From contig JAATWA010000004.1 of assembly GCA_013361095.1 (NCBI GenBank), forward strand, positions 1 through 64,000: 64,000 bases of DNA, written 5' to 3'. The DNA comes from Pseudanabaena biceps. Lineage in GTDB: Bacteria > Cyanobacteriota > Cyanobacteriia > Pseudanabaenales > Pseudanabaenaceae. The position numbers were made by a program, and so were the translations under genes. Below, one piece after another: positions 28,684 through 37,714 of this stretch; within the stretch, counting starts at the first letter, position 1; every line of letters begins with the position of its first letter. The notes beneath the pieces were generated by a model that saw only the letters and a list, made by a program, of their open reading frames with translations, had not been told where the DNA came from and ran no database searches.

Positions 28684-29150
28684 ATCGTTATAATGTACTG
28701 ATTGCAAGACTGAACAATGAGCTAACCAAAGTTGCCGCTACTGTACAATCGGCTCTCTCGCAATCTCAAAAAGCAAAAACAACAGCAGATGATGACTACT
28801 GGTATGCTACTGCTTTTAGCCTGCAAAATTTTTACATGGGAGTTGAACGCATTTTTGAAGATATTGCTAAAGAGGTGGAAAACAACTTGCCCACAGGTTC
28901 GAGTTCCCACAAGTTACTTTTAGAACAGATGTCGCTAGAGATTCCTCATACAAGACCTCCTGTGATTCTTAGTGATACGCTACACAATTTAAATGAATAT
29001 CGTGGTTTTCGGCATGTTGCTATTCATCGCTATGGATTTGAATTAGAAAGTAATCGAATTGCTGAGCTAACGGATAGGCTTATGACAAGTTACACACTAT
29101 TAGTTAGAGATATAGAGAACTTCTGCCAATTTTTGCAAGCATTAGAATAA
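28680..29150 (+). CDS. HEPN-domain ribonuclease (HepT-like toxin)
   Basis: The 156-residue, mostly helical protein carries the RNase signature RHVAIHRY, an exact Rx4HxY match that includes the tyrosine modified by MntA-type partners. The start overlaps the MNT stop by four bases. HEPN/MNT pairs act as type VII toxin-antitoxin systems or in defence. Here the MNT gene comes first. This gene is followed closely by an alpha/beta hydrolase gene on the same strand. Confidence 0.85.
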   Translation: MNRYNVLIARLNNELTKVAATVQSALSQSQKAKTTADDDYWYATAFSLQNFYMGVERIFEDIAKEVENNLPTGSSSHKLLLEQMSLEIPHTRPPVILSDTLHNLNEYRGFRHVAIHRYGFELESNRIAELTDRLMTSYTLLVRDIENFCQFLQALE

Positions 29151-29164
29151 GTTTGATATTTGAT

Positions 29165-30025
29165 ATGAGCGCTCTAACTTGGCATCACGAAACGATTGAT
29201 ACGAATGGCATAAAATTGCACTATGTCACCGAGGGCGAAGGTGCGTTGATGTTGATGCTGCATGGATTTCCAGAATTCTGGTACTCGTGGCGGCATCAAA
29301 TCCCAGAATTTGCGAAGGATCACAAAGTCGTGGCTATTGATCTACGGGGTTATAACGATAGTGATAAGCCTAAGGCTCAATCTGCTTATGTTATGTCAGA
29401 GTTTGTGGAAGATGTCAAAGGAGCGATCGAGGGATTAGGATACGATCGCTGTATTCTTGTTGGACATGATTGGGGAGGAGCGATCGCATGGTCATTTGCC
29501 TATGCTTATCCTGAATTAGTGAGTCGTTTGATTGTGATGAATTTGCCGCATCCTGCTAAATTTGCGGCAGGGCTAAAGACCCCACAGCAGATGCTCAAGA
29601 GTTGGTATATTGCGTTCTTTCAAATTCCATTTTTGCCTGAGTTCTTGATTCAGTTAAATGACTATCGGCTTATTGAAGAAGCATTTCGAGGGATGGCAAT
29701 CGATCAGAGTGCTTTTACAGATGTTGATATAGAAGAGTATAAAAATGCCTTTGCTAAGCGGGGTGCTTTGACTGGCGCGATTAATTACTATCGCAATCTA
29801 CCTAGCTATTTATCCCAAAAGAAAGTGTGGGGTATTCTCAAAATCCCGACTTTGATGATTTGGGGTGAGGAGGATCGGGCGTTGGTTAAGGAATTAACCT
29901 ATGGTACGGAGGAATATGTGCAGGATTTGCGGATTCGCTATATTCCTAATTGCAGTCATTGGGTGCAACAAGAGCAACCGCAGTTGGTTAATCAAATGAT
30001 GCGTGAGTTTTTAAATGAGGAGTGA
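29165..30025 (+). CDS. Alpha/beta hydrolase, epoxide hydrolase-like
   Basis: The 286-residue protein (MSALTWHHETIDTNGIKLHY) shows HGFPEFWYSWRHQIPEFA, the nucleophile elbow VGHDWGGAIAW with Asp in the nucleophile position, and a late SHWVQQEQP with the histidine. HGFPE followed by GHDWGG is typical for soluble epoxide hydrolases and haloalkane dehalogenase relatives. It begins 14 bases after the HEPN gene, so it may share a transcript without being functionally linked. Confidence 0.9.
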   Translation: MSALTWHHETIDTNGIKLHYVTEGEGALMLMLHGFPEFWYSWRHQIPEFAKDHKVVAIDLRGYNDSDKPKAQSAYVMSEFVEDVKGAIEGLGYDRCILVGHDWGGAIAWSFAYAYPELVSRLIVMNLPHPAKFAAGLKTPQQMLKSWYIAFFQIPFLPEFLIQLNDYRLIEEAFRGMAIDQSAFTDVDIEEYKNAFAKRGALTGAINYYRNLPSYLSQKKVWGILKIPTLMIWGEEDRALVKELTYGTEEYVQDLRIRYIPNCSHWVQQEQPQLVNQMMREFLNEE

Positions 30026-30440
30026 AGGAAATTCTGTTTTGCAGTGCAGAGTACTACTTAATCCCCAAAAACGAATTCAAGCATTTTTGTACTTGCCTAA
30101 TTTTGGTTAGAAACAGACAGACTTAACGGGCGATCGCTTCGGTATAACAACCCCATTCACTCACCGATAGAATCTTTTAGATTTAACCAACCATTTCTAT
30201 ACAGTCGAGGTACATGCATTTTGGCGAGTGATCAATCCCCAGACTAACAGTTTACTTGTGAACGACGATAAGACAGTGTAGGGAGAATGTCGCCAGCAAT
30301 GCCCAAAATAGATGCTGCAAAATCTTTATGTCCTTGCCACATCAAGAGGTTCGAGTGCCAGAGTGTGAGAGGACCAAAACCATTGAATCTTTAAGTTGAT
30401 AATTTGCTTGGTCAAATCCTTCGCTATCCTTCAACGATAT
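30026..30440. other. Intergenic region with a possible gene remnant
   Basis: No intact gene was found. On the minus strand, 30244-30390 has a short open stretch (NGFGPLTLWHSNLLMWQGHK, then DFAASILGIAGDILPTLSY) ending at TAG, which looks protein-like but was not recognised. One HIP1 octamer lies at about 30131. This may be a decayed gene between the hydrolase and the TetR regulator. Confidence 0.3.
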
Positions 30441-31022
30441 TTATATGAAGTCCTTGTTACTGGGACATAAAGCCGCAACAACTGATGTTGCAATGGTTTG
30501 TGCAAAAACAGGATCGCTGACAGCACGTGCAAGCATTACCCCACCGAGCAATGTTGCCAGTGCAGCGAGTGCCGCCTCGACATCAGAAGGAGCATCGGAA
30601 GCCTTTGGTCCAGTCGCAATGACAAGAGCTACTTCCCGTAGTTCCGTTTCAAACGCCACACGCGACAAGGCATCAGAACGCACCACTTCCCCTGTCAAAG
30701 TCGGCAAAACACAGCTTTCTGACAAGTCACAAGTTCGCCTCTCATTCAAGTAGAAATGCACGAACCGATGCCACCAGTGATCGCCGTGATCGATTTGAAA
30801 CTGACGCACACCATTTTTCAAGACCGACATGCCTTGGACGACTGATTCAGAAAATACTTCTGCCTTGGAGTCGAAATGGACGTAGAAAGCACCAGAAGTA
30901 ACACCCGCCTCCTTCGCTAACCCGTCAACTCCTACCCCGCCAAAGCCGCCCTTTCGGAAACCGCGTCCTGCAGCCTCAATAATGCGTTGGCGCGTCTGCA
31001 ATTTTTGCTCACTTCGCGACAT
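30441..31022 (-). CDS. TetR-family transcriptional regulator
   Basis: The 193-residue protein begins MSRSEQKLQTRQRIIEAAGR and has the N-terminal helix-turn-helix (GGVGVDGLAKEAGVTSGAFY, VHFDSKAEVF). It is divergent from an SDR gene. A long inverted repeat lies in the 142-bp gap between them, so autoregulation and control of the SDR are likely. The GC-rich codon use in this block differs from neighbouring genes, which may indicate transfer. Confidence 0.9.
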   Translation of the reverse strand: MSRSEQKLQTRQRIIEAAGRGFRKGGFGGVGVDGLAKEAGVTSGAFYVHFDSKAEVFSESVVQGMSVLKNGVRQFQIDHGDHWWHRFVHFYLNERRTCDLSESCVLPTLTGEVVRSDALSRVAFETELREVALVIATGPKASDAPSDVEAALAALATLLGGVMLARAVSDPVFAQTIATSVVAALCPSNKDFI

Positions 31023-31075
31023 GGAATTAGCTACTCCCTCATTTTGTACTGCATAGGTAAATTATAGTTGCTCGA

Positions 31076-31113
31076 ATAACGATCGTGATGTAAACTCAAA
31101 TCACGATCGTTAT
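31076..31113. promoter_or_regulatory. Inverted repeat operator between tetR and SDR genes
   Basis: A perfect 14-bp inverted repeat (ATAACGATCGTGAT and complement ATCACGATCGTTAT) with a 10-base spacer lies in the divergent promoter region. Size and position fit a TetR operator. Confidence 0.75.
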
Positions 31114-31164
31114 CTGAAATGGCTATCGAATCTCAAATCAACCCTTTTTGATAGGAAAATTTAC

Positions 31165-32082
31165 ATGAATATCAGCACACAGCAAAATTCTATGCACCAA
31201 TTTCCTCAGCCAAAGACCATCGTCATCACTGGTAGCAGCAGCGGATTTGGAGTCTTGACGGCTAAGGCATTGGCAGCGCGAGGTCATGACGTAGTGGCAA
31301 CCATGCGCGACTCTGCGACACGCAATCACGCTGTCAAAATGGAACTTGAAACGTTTGCAGAACAAGGCTGCTTCAAGCTTCAAGTGATCGATATGGATGT
31401 CACAAACGACGACTCAGTATCTACCGCGATCGCATCCATTGCCAAGACACACGGCAGAATAGATGTGCTCCTGAACAACGCAGGTGTCATGAATGTAGGC
31501 GTAACCGAGGCGTATTCAATCGCAGAGTTGCAAGCCCAGTTTGAAATTAACACCTTTGGCCCCGCGCGCACGATTCGCGCCGTCTTACCAACCATGCGGA
31601 ATCAGGGTTTGGGCTTATTGATCAGCGTCACGTCACTTTCTGGGCGCGTGGTGCTTCCCTTCTTTGGAGCCTACAGTGCAAGTAAGTTTGCCTTGGAGGC
31701 ACTGGCTGAAGCGTATCGTTACGAACTGTCGGGTCTGGGCATTGACTCCGTCATCGTTGAGCCTGGTCCTTTCCCATCGGGATTATTGACAAACAGCCCA
31801 GCGCCCATCAACGAAGCAATTACCGAAGCCTATGGCGACTTGGGTAAAGCTCCAGAAGCGATGAAAGCTGGTTTCCAAAGCATGTACGACTCTGCTGAGC
31901 CTCCACGTTCGCTGGACGTGGCAGAGGCAATTGTGAAGCTGATTGAGCAAACTGAAAAAAGATCGCTGCGTACTGTTGTCATGCCCAAGGGTATGGACTT
32001 TGGTGTAGAACGCTTGAACAATGGTGTCACTGAAGTTCAAAACGCTTTGCTCAAAACCATGCAACTCGAATCGATGATCTAA
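31165..32082 (+). CDS. Short-chain dehydrogenase/reductase
   Basis: The 305-residue classical SDR has the cofactor motif TGSSSGFGVLTAKALA, NNAGVMNVG, the catalytic Ser in SVTSLSGRV and YSASKFALEAL (Tyr and Lys). It is expressed divergently from the TetR regulator. The next gene in the same direction is an aldo-keto reductase, now separated by an IS1. The substrate is unknown; a carbonyl compound is likely. Confidence 0.9.
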   Translation: MNISTQQNSMHQFPQPKTIVITGSSSGFGVLTAKALAARGHDVVATMRDSATRNHAVKMELETFAEQGCFKLQVIDMDVTNDDSVSTAIASIAKTHGRIDVLLNNAGVMNVGVTEAYSIAELQAQFEINTFGPARTIRAVLPTMRNQGLGLLISVTSLSGRVVLPFFGAYSASKFALEALAEAYRYELSGLGIDSVIVEPGPFPSGLLTNSPAPINEAITEAYGDLGKAPEAMKAGFQSMYDSAEPPRSLDVAEAIVKLIEQTEKRSLRTVVMPKGMDFGVERLNNGVTEVQNALLKTMQLESMI

Positions 32083-32144
32083 TTACTCTCTGACAATCTT
32101 AGGATTGCAAAGCCTGAGATCGCTACATCGACATCAAAGAAATA

Positions 32145-32943
32145 GGCGTTGCATATGTTCATAATGACAAAGGCAAAAATGATATTGCATAATTTAGTGT
32201 TGGAGTAGTTCAACACTAATTATGCAATGCCCAAACTGCAACGGAGAAAAAGTAGTAAAAAATGGACATAGATACGGGAAACAATGCTACCAATGTAAGC
32301 AATGCAAGCGTCAATTTGTTGAATTCTATAGTGAACGAGGATATTCCGAAGATGCAAGGCAAATTTGTTTAAGAATGTACTGTAATGGCATGGGATTCAG
32401 AGCTATTGAGCGTTGCACAGGAATTAGTCACAATGCAGTAATCGGCTGGGTAAAAGAAACAGGAGCAAAATTACCTGAGACTGAGGAAATTGAGGATATA
32501 CCAGAGGTCGGAGAACTAGATGAACTCCAGACCTTTGTAGGTAGCAAAGAAAACAAAGTTTGGGTATGGACAGCCGTAAATCACTTTGCGGAAGGGATTT
32601 TGGCTTGGGCAATAGGAGATAGGAGCAGTGAGACTTTTGCAGTTTTGTGGGCAATGATTAAAAGTTGGTCATGCTATTTCTGGGTTAGTGATGGTTACTG
32701 CGTTTACCCCAAATTTATTAACCCTGAAGACCACATTGTTAGTAAGACCTATATGACAAGGGTGGAGGGAGAGAACACCAGATTGAGGCATTACTTGGCA
32801 AGGTTACATCGCAAAACTTTATGCTACTCAAAGTCTAAGGAAATGTTGCAGATTTCAATTCGGTTACTCCTTTTTTACCTCAAGCGTAAAAATCAAAATT
32901 CCTTTCCCATTTTTCCTTGATCATTATGATTATGTGCAACGCC
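32145..32943 (+). mobile_element. IS1-family element with 9-bp target duplication
   Basis: The inverted ends are GGCGTTGCATATGTTCATAA (left) and GGCGTTGCACATAATCATAA (right, complement). AAAGAAATA occurs directly before (32136-32144) and directly after (32944-32952), a 9-bp target duplication. Intact ends, an intact transposase and the perfect duplication indicate a recent insertion between the SDR and aldo-keto reductase genes. Confidence 0.95.
32222..32920 (+). CDS. IS1-family transposase, single continuous frame
   Basis: The 232-residue protein combines the zinc ribbon (CPNCNGEKVVKNGHRYGKQC), HTH (GMGFRAIERCTGISHNAVIG) and catalytic domain (ELDELQTFVGSKENKVWVWT, FWVSDGYCVYPKFI, VEGENTRLRHYLARLHRKTL). 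Unlike classical IS1, no frameshift is needed to make the full enzyme. It is complete and probably active. Confidence 0.95.
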   Translation: MQCPNCNGEKVVKNGHRYGKQCYQCKQCKRQFVEFYSERGYSEDARQICLRMYCNGMGFRAIERCTGISHNAVIGWVKETGAKLPETEEIEDIPEVGELDELQTFVGSKENKVWVWTAVNHFAEGILAWAIGDRSSETFAVLWAMIKSWSCYFWVSDGYCVYPKFINPEDHIVSKTYMTRVEGENTRLRHYLARLHRKTLCYSKSKEMLQISIRLLLFYLKRKNQNSFPIFP

Positions 32944-32986
32944 AAAGAAATATCTCTAATCCACAGACACAGGAGCTTTTAACTCA

Positions 32987-33973
32987 ATGAAATTCCAAAA
33001 ATTGGGCGGCGCTGGACTCGAAGTATCTGCACTCGGCTTGGGCTGCATGGGTATGACTTGGGCCTATTCGGGTGGCACTGAATCTGGGGCAATTGACACG
33101 ATTCATCGTGCATTGGATCTGGGTGTCAATTTCTTTGACACAGCAGAAGTTTATAGTCCATTTACCAACGAAGAAATAGTGGGTAAAGCCCTTCGCGGTA
33201 AACGCGATCGCGCGATCATTGCAACCAAGTTTGGCTTCGATATCAGTTCTGCGGGGAAAATAAAAGACACGAACAGTCGTCCAGAGCATATCAAAGCGGT
33301 TTGTGATGCATCTTTACTGCGGCTCGGTGTGGATCATATCGATTTGCTCTACCAGCATCGGGTTGATCGGCAAGTACCGATCGAAGACACTGTGGGGGCA
33401 ATGGCTGATCTGGTCAAGCAGGGAAAGGTGCTTTATCTAGGACTTTCTGAAGCCAGCGCAACGACGATTCGTCTTGCCCACAAGGTGCATCCTATCAGTG
33501 CCTTGCAAAGTGAGTGGTCGGTGTGGGAGCGTAACCTAGAGATTGAAATCGTCGGAACTTGCCGAGAGCTTGGGATTGGCATCGTTCCCTATTGTCCGTT
33601 GGGTCGCGGTTTCCTGACAGGCACAGCCAAGCGAGCCGAAGACTATCCATCCGATGACTATCGCCGTCGTGAGCCACGGCTTCAAGGCGAAAACTATGAC
33701 CGCAATATGGTGTTGGTCGAAAAATTACGGGTGATTGCTACTCGACATGCCGTAACACCAGCACAGGTAGCGCTGGCGTGGCTACTAGCTAAAGGAGATG
33801 GAGTGGTTCCGATTCCTGGCACGAAACAAGTTCGGTATTTAGAGGAGAACGTAGCAGCATTATCTCTGGTGTTAGACCCGACAGAAATCGCTGACTTTGA
33901 GGAGTTCTCCACACCGGGTGCGGTTGCTGGTCTTCGCTACGAAGAGGCATTTCTGGCGAGCATTGATCGCTAA
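32987..33973 (+). CDS. Aldo/keto reductase
   Basis: The 328-residue protein starts MKFQKLGGAGLEVSALGLGC. It has the AKR pattern: FFDTAEVYSPFTNEEIVGKA (catalytic Asp and Tyr), ATKFGF (Lys), YQHRVD (His) and a late VVPIPGTKQ for NADPH. Members reduce aldehydes and ketones. It likely belonged to one unit with the TetR-controlled SDR before IS1 inserted; its RBS (CAGGAG) remains. Expression may now depend on IS1 or a local promoter. Confidence 0.9.
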   Translation: MKFQKLGGAGLEVSALGLGCMGMTWAYSGGTESGAIDTIHRALDLGVNFFDTAEVYSPFTNEEIVGKALRGKRDRAIIATKFGFDISSAGKIKDTNSRPEHIKAVCDASLLRLGVDHIDLLYQHRVDRQVPIEDTVGAMADLVKQGKVLYLGLSEASATTIRLAHKVHPISALQSEWSVWERNLEIEIVGTCRELGIGIVPYCPLGRGFLTGTAKRAEDYPSDDYRRREPRLQGENYDRNMVLVEKLRVIATRHAVTPAQVALAWLLAKGDGVVPIPGTKQVRYLEENVAALSLVLDPTEIADFEEFSTPGAVAGLRYEEAFLASIDR

Positions 33974-34386
33974 CTGGCTTTTGAGTTGACCTGCTCCAAG
34001 ACATCCCCAATCGTTGAATCTTTAAAGTTGAAAGAATCGTAGGTTCGTGCGGTATCGTATTGCCACGAACTATCTAGCTTGGGCATTGGCTCAATCATCT
34101 TCAAGTCTAGATCCTGTTAAACACATTCTAGACAGACGATTGTGACAGCATAACTTGGAGTTGTAGAGCAATTGCAGTTTAATTATTTTATCGAGAGAAA
34201 ATTTGCCGCAGATTTTACTTTAATTCAAGTGCGATCTCCTCAATTATCTATCTGCTAAAGGGTTGGCTGTATTGTGATCGCCGATTTTGTGAGTCTTGAT
34301 TTTTGGGCGATGATTTATCAGCTTTTTGACTTTGCGATCGCTATTTCTGTGTTTCTGTGAGTGATTATTAGGCGATACTTCTAAGG
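33974..34386. other. Intergenic region without a recognisable gene
   Basis: About 410 bases between two convergent genes hold several HIP1-related GCGATCGC/GTGATCGCC sites. No frame with family resemblance and no strong terminator hairpin was seen. Confidence 0.5.
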
Positions 34387-35196
34387 TCAAAATTTAACAA
34401 ATGAGCTTAGCATCGTTAAGCTTAAGATGAGTGAGATAACTGCAAATATCTTTTTCAAATAAGCTTCGGGCAAACGATGTGAGCAACGAGCGCCATAAGG
34501 AGCAGCAATATAGCTAGCAATCGATATTGCCAAAAATGCTGGTAAGTAAATGAATCCAATCGTATAGGGAGCGCTCAATGTCTTAGACCAGCCACTAATC
34601 ATGTAGCCAATCGTTCCTGAAATAGCGATCGGAAGTCCAATTGCGGCTGAAGTACCAACAGCTCTTTTCATGACGATATTCTTATAGCTCAAGTAGGTAA
34701 CTGTGAGAAAACCGCCGCCCACTGCGGCTAGTGCGGATATCGATCCGATCGCAACTCCAACTGTCAGTAATCCGCGAAATGTAATTGGTTTCAAGCTAGG
34801 TTTTGGTTTCCAATTAACAAACATTTGCACTGCTACAAGCACCATGAAAAGTGCCATAAAAATCGCAATATAAGCTGATTTGAGGTTTGCCGCGACTTGG
34901 GTAGTTAGGATAGCGCCGAGAATAATTCCGGGAGCCATTCCGCCAACGACTTTCCACACCACAGCCTTTCGAGACGCATGTGCGCGAATACTGGCGATTG
35001 AGGAAACGATCATGCACATCAATGACGTTCCCAAGGACAAGTGGACTACTTCATCTCCACCGATACCTTGGTAAACAAGAAGTGAGGCGAGTAGAGGAAC
35101 CAAGATTCCACCACCACCAACACCGAGCAAGCCTCCCATAAAACCAACAAAGCCGCCCAACGCGATGTATAACAATATCCATTCAATATTTAGCAT
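34387..35196 (-). CDS. TauE/SafE-family sulfite exporter-like permease
   Basis: The 269-residue protein has about eight hydrophobic segments with the two-fold repeat of the family: FMGGLLGVGGGGILVPLLAS near the start and ALAAVGGGFLTVTYLSYKNI in the second half. Family members export sulfite, sulfoacetate or other organic anions; the substrate is unknown. It is divergent from a MerR-type regulator with a palindrome between them. Confidence 0.9.
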   Translation of the reverse strand: MLNIEWILLYIALGGFVGFMGGLLGVGGGGILVPLLASLLVYQGIGGDEVVHLSLGTSLMCMIVSSIASIRAHASRKAVVWKVVGGMAPGIILGAILTTQVAANLKSAYIAIFMALFMVLVAVQMFVNWKPKPSLKPITFRGLLTVGVAIGSISALAAVGGGFLTVTYLSYKNIVMKRAVGTSAAIGLPIAISGTIGYMISGWSKTLSAPYTIGFIYLPAFLAISIASYIAAPYGARCSHRLPEAYLKKIFAVISLILSLTMLSSFVKF

Positions 35197-35238
35197 AGTT
35201 TTTAGCTCATAAAATCTTGTATAAGGCTACAATACAAG

Positions 35239-35254
35239 TTCAAGTTAACTTGAA
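35239..35254. promoter_or_regulatory. Palindrome in the TauE/MerR divergent promoter
   Basis: The perfect 16-bp palindrome TTCAAGTTAACTTGAA lies between the divergent genes, 25 bases before the MerR start. MerR proteins bind such dyads in long-spacer promoters, so it is the likely operator. Confidence 0.65.
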
Positions 35255-35278
35255 GTCAAGTGTTAATTTCAAAGTGAC

Positions 35279-35722
35279 ATGATGGATATATCTGAAGTTG
35301 CAAAGGCATCAGGGTTGCCCTCCTCAACGCTACGCTTTTACGAAGAGAAGGGGCTGATTCAGTCAAATGGTCGAAGTGGGCTACGTCGTCTATTCAGTGA
35401 CAATGTTATGGATCGGCTTGCTTTAATATCCTTGGGACGGAGTGCTGGTTTCTCGTTGGATGAGATAGCAGAAATGTTTACTCCTGAAGGCGTTGAAATT
35501 AATATTGCCCTGCTTTCAGCTAAAGCAGAGGAACTGGATAAGAAAATCAAGGAACTGACCTCAATGCGTGATGGGCTTCGTCATGCAGCAGTTTGCAAAG
35601 CATCAAACCATTTTGAATGCCCAAAATTTCTTCGTCTTCTCCGTATTGCGGGCAAAAATCGGTCTAGACAACCAAATCAATTGCAGAAAAATAAACTTGA
35701 ACGAGGTGAGCATAAGATGTGA
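35279..35722 (+). CDS. MerR-family regulator with C-terminal cysteines
   Basis: The 147-residue protein has a MerR winged helix (DISEVAKASGLPSSTLRFYE, EKGLIQSNGR), a coiled-coil (KAEELDKKIKELTSMRDGL) and a C-terminal patch (AVCKASNHFECPKF) with two cysteines and histidine. The patch may bind metal or respond to redox or electrophiles. It probably controls the divergent TauE-like gene. Confidence 0.9.
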   Translation: MMDISEVAKASGLPSSTLRFYEEKGLIQSNGRSGLRRLFSDNVMDRLALISLGRSAGFSLDEIAEMFTPEGVEINIALLSAKAEELDKKIKELTSMRDGLRHAAVCKASNHFECPKFLRLLRIAGKNRSRQPNQLQKNKLERGEHKM

Positions 35723-35815
35723 ATCAGGCAAATTTTAATGTTCTTAGAGACACATTGCTTAAAGGCGATCGCCAGTATTGTGAGCCGTTATTCTTAGGCG
35801 ATCGCCGTTTCTTTT

Positions 35816-36376
35816 TTAGTCGAGCATAATATCTTGGCAAAGTTGCTGCGGTAACTGATCGAGAACTCGTTGAAACGAATCAAAATCCCTCAATCCGTGG
35901 GACAAAATCAAAGCACCCTGAATAGAGATGATGGCATCTTCTGCACGGATCTTTGCTGCGGTTTCATCCAATCCTGCATCAATTAGAACTTTGGCGATCG
36001 CCTCAATCCATCGTGAAAAAGCCGAACTAATTTGCGAGTGAAATAGGTCGTCACTCGATTTTTCGATGACCAAAACTGCTAACAGACAAGAATTTTGACC
36101 CTGATTAAAAAAACGATTCGATTCCTCACACATAGACCTAAATCTGGTGCTGGGGCTTTCTTTGCCCTCAAGTATTTGAAAAATACTCGTCTCTAGCCAT
36201 TGATTAACGTAGATGAGCGCCGCCTCAGCCATCTCTGCCTTGCCTTTGGGGAAATGATGATAGAGGCTAGCTTTCCCCAATCCTGTTTCTTGGGAAATTT
36301 TTGAAAGAGTTACCCCTTCATAACCAAACTGTCGAAACAGTTTCAGGAGAATTGGGACATAAGTTTGTTTAGACAT
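35816..36376 (-). CDS. TetR-family regulator of the DM13/GST cluster
   Basis: The 186-residue protein shows a TetR helix-turn-helix (GVTLSKISQETGLGKASLYH, HFPKGKAEM). Its C-terminus resembles the AcuR/LfrR-type ligand domain. It is divergent from the DM13 gene. Two near-identical operators lie in the shared promoter region, so it probably represses itself and the row of genes to the right in response to a small electrophile. Confidence 0.9.
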   Translation of the reverse strand: MSKQTYVPILLKLFRQFGYEGVTLSKISQETGLGKASLYHHFPKGKAEMAEAALIYVNQWLETSIFQILEGKESPSTRFRSMCEESNRFFNQGQNSCLLAVLVIEKSSDDLFHSQISSAFSRWIEAIAKVLIDAGLDETAAKIRAEDAIISIQGALILSHGLRDFDSFQRVLDQLPQQLCQDIMLD

Positions 36377-36410
36377 GGAGAAGAAAAATTATTTATTTTG
36401 GATTTACCTA

Positions 36411-36439
36411 TTGACATTATACCGAACGAACAGTACAGT
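36411..36439 (+). promoter_or_regulatory. Sigma70-type promoter of the DM13 row
   Basis: TTGACA (36411-36416) is followed after 17 bases by TACAGT (36434-36439). The first operator copy overlaps the spacer and the -10 box, as expected for repression. Confidence 0.6.
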
Positions 36440-36463
36440 ATCAATATACCGAACGAACGGTAC
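36419..36463. promoter_or_regulatory. Two tandem TetR operators
   Basis: ATACCGAACGAACAGTAC (36419-36436) and ATACCGAACGAACGGTAC (36446-36463) differ by one base. Each has ACCG...CGGT symmetry; the second is the more symmetric. Their centres are 27 bases apart, placing them on nearly the same helical face. Confidence 0.85.
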
Positions 36464-36498
36464 AAGAACAAATTAAATCTTACTTAGGTATCGCTTCT

Positions 36499-36972
36499 AT
36501 GAAACGCATCATATCTACTATTCTTTCCACTGTTTTGATTTCAAGTGCTGTAGTGATCGCGCCAATCACAAGTGCTTTAGCCGCCAATGTTGGCTCAACG
36601 GGGAGCTTTTCTAAAGTGGAAAAAGCTACCACAGGTAAAGCCACAATTGTCCATGATGGAGGGCGTAACTATGTTGAGCTAAGTGCTGACTTTGAAACTT
36701 CTAAAGATGGTCCCGATCTCAAGGTTGTTTTATCCCCTGAGAATATAGTTCCCCTTCACTTGAAAGGAAAGACATATCTCAATCTTGGCGCACTCAAAAC
36801 CTTTAAAGGTGTACAACGATACGAGATTCCAAGTGATGTGAATTTGAAAGAAATTCAGTCGGTTGCGATCTGGTGCGAACAGTTCGATGCAACTTTTGGC
36901 TATGCTCCGTTGCCTATTGCCGATCTTCGTAGTTCTCAAGCACTAACAGGACAAGATTTGTACGTGAGATAG
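36499..36972 (+). CDS. Exported DM13-domain protein
   Basis: The 157-residue protein has a signal peptide (MKRIISTILSTVLISSAVVI, cleavage near ALA-AN) and a DM13 domain with the conserved SVAIWCEQFDATFGYAPL near the C-terminus. DM13 domains are proposed to act in electron transfer or redox sensing through the cysteine. It is the first gene downstream of the TetR operators. Confidence 0.85.
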   Translation: MKRIISTILSTVLISSAVVIAPITSALAANVGSTGSFSKVEKATTGKATIVHDGGRNYVELSADFETSKDGPDLKVVLSPENIVPLHLKGKTYLNLGALKTFKGVQRYEIPSDVNLKEIQSVAIWCEQFDATFGYAPLPIADLRSSQALTGQDLYVR

Positions 36973-37065
36973 CTACAAGCTACTGCCAGCAGTCATTGGA
37001 CTGTATCGCAGATTTTTATCCAACACTGACATCTACCCACACTTTACATATTTAAGGAAAAATCA

Positions 37066-37662
37066 ATGATTAAGCTCTATAGTCACGAACTCTCTGGTAA
37101 TGGCTACAAAGCCAGTTTGCTTTTATCTCTGCTAAATCTTGAATATGAGTGGATCAAGGTTGATCTACTCAAGGGCGAACACAAATCACCAGAATATTTA
37201 GCAATGAACCCATTTGGACAAGTGCCTTTGCTGGTGGATGGAGAGACGCAACTTGCAGATGCACAGGCAATTTTGGTTTATTTGGCTCGGAAGTATGGTG
37301 GTGAACAATGGCTTCCTACGGATGCATTAGCGATCGCACAGGTAATTCGTTGGCTGTCAACGGCTGCTGGTGAAGTTCGCCAAGGTCCAGAGAATGCTCG
37401 TCTCTTCTATCTATTTGGCGCGGGAACAAAGATCAATATTGAACGTGCTACTGAAAAATCCCATTTCATTCTCCAGCAGCTTGATCAACATTTGAGTACC
37501 AGAACTTGGCTAGAGTGCGATCGCCCTACTATTGCTGATGTCGCCATCTATCCCTATATTTTATTAGCCAAGGATGGCAAAATTGAGCTTGATGCTTACT
37601 CTAATGTTTTGAGTTGGATGGAGCGATTTCAGAAGCTTTCTGGCTATGTCCCAATGCTCTAA
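37066..37662 (+). CDS. Glutathione S-transferase
   Basis: The 198-residue protein has the thioredoxin-like N-domain (MIKLYSHELSGNGYKASLLL, MNPFGQVPLLVDGETQLADA with the cis-Pro and Glu/Asp-Ala glutathione site) and a helical C-domain. It fits beta/theta-like bacterial GSTs that conjugate or reduce electrophiles with glutathione. It is the second gene of the TetR-controlled row. Confidence 0.9.
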   Translation: MIKLYSHELSGNGYKASLLLSLLNLEYEWIKVDLLKGEHKSPEYLAMNPFGQVPLLVDGETQLADAQAILVYLARKYGGEQWLPTDALAIAQVIRWLSTAAGEVRQGPENARLFYLFGAGTKINIERATEKSHFILQQLDQHLSTRTWLECDRPTIADVAIYPYILLAKDGKIELDAYSNVLSWMERFQKLSGYVPML

Positions 37663-37714
37663 AACCTGAGCATGACTGCGATCACAAATTTTAATCATTA
37701 GAACCAGCAATATT

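Noticed and set aside
30445..30753. A 102-codon + strand ORF
   Set aside because: It is antisense to the clear TetR gene and its translation is low-complexity Ala/Ser without family resemblance.
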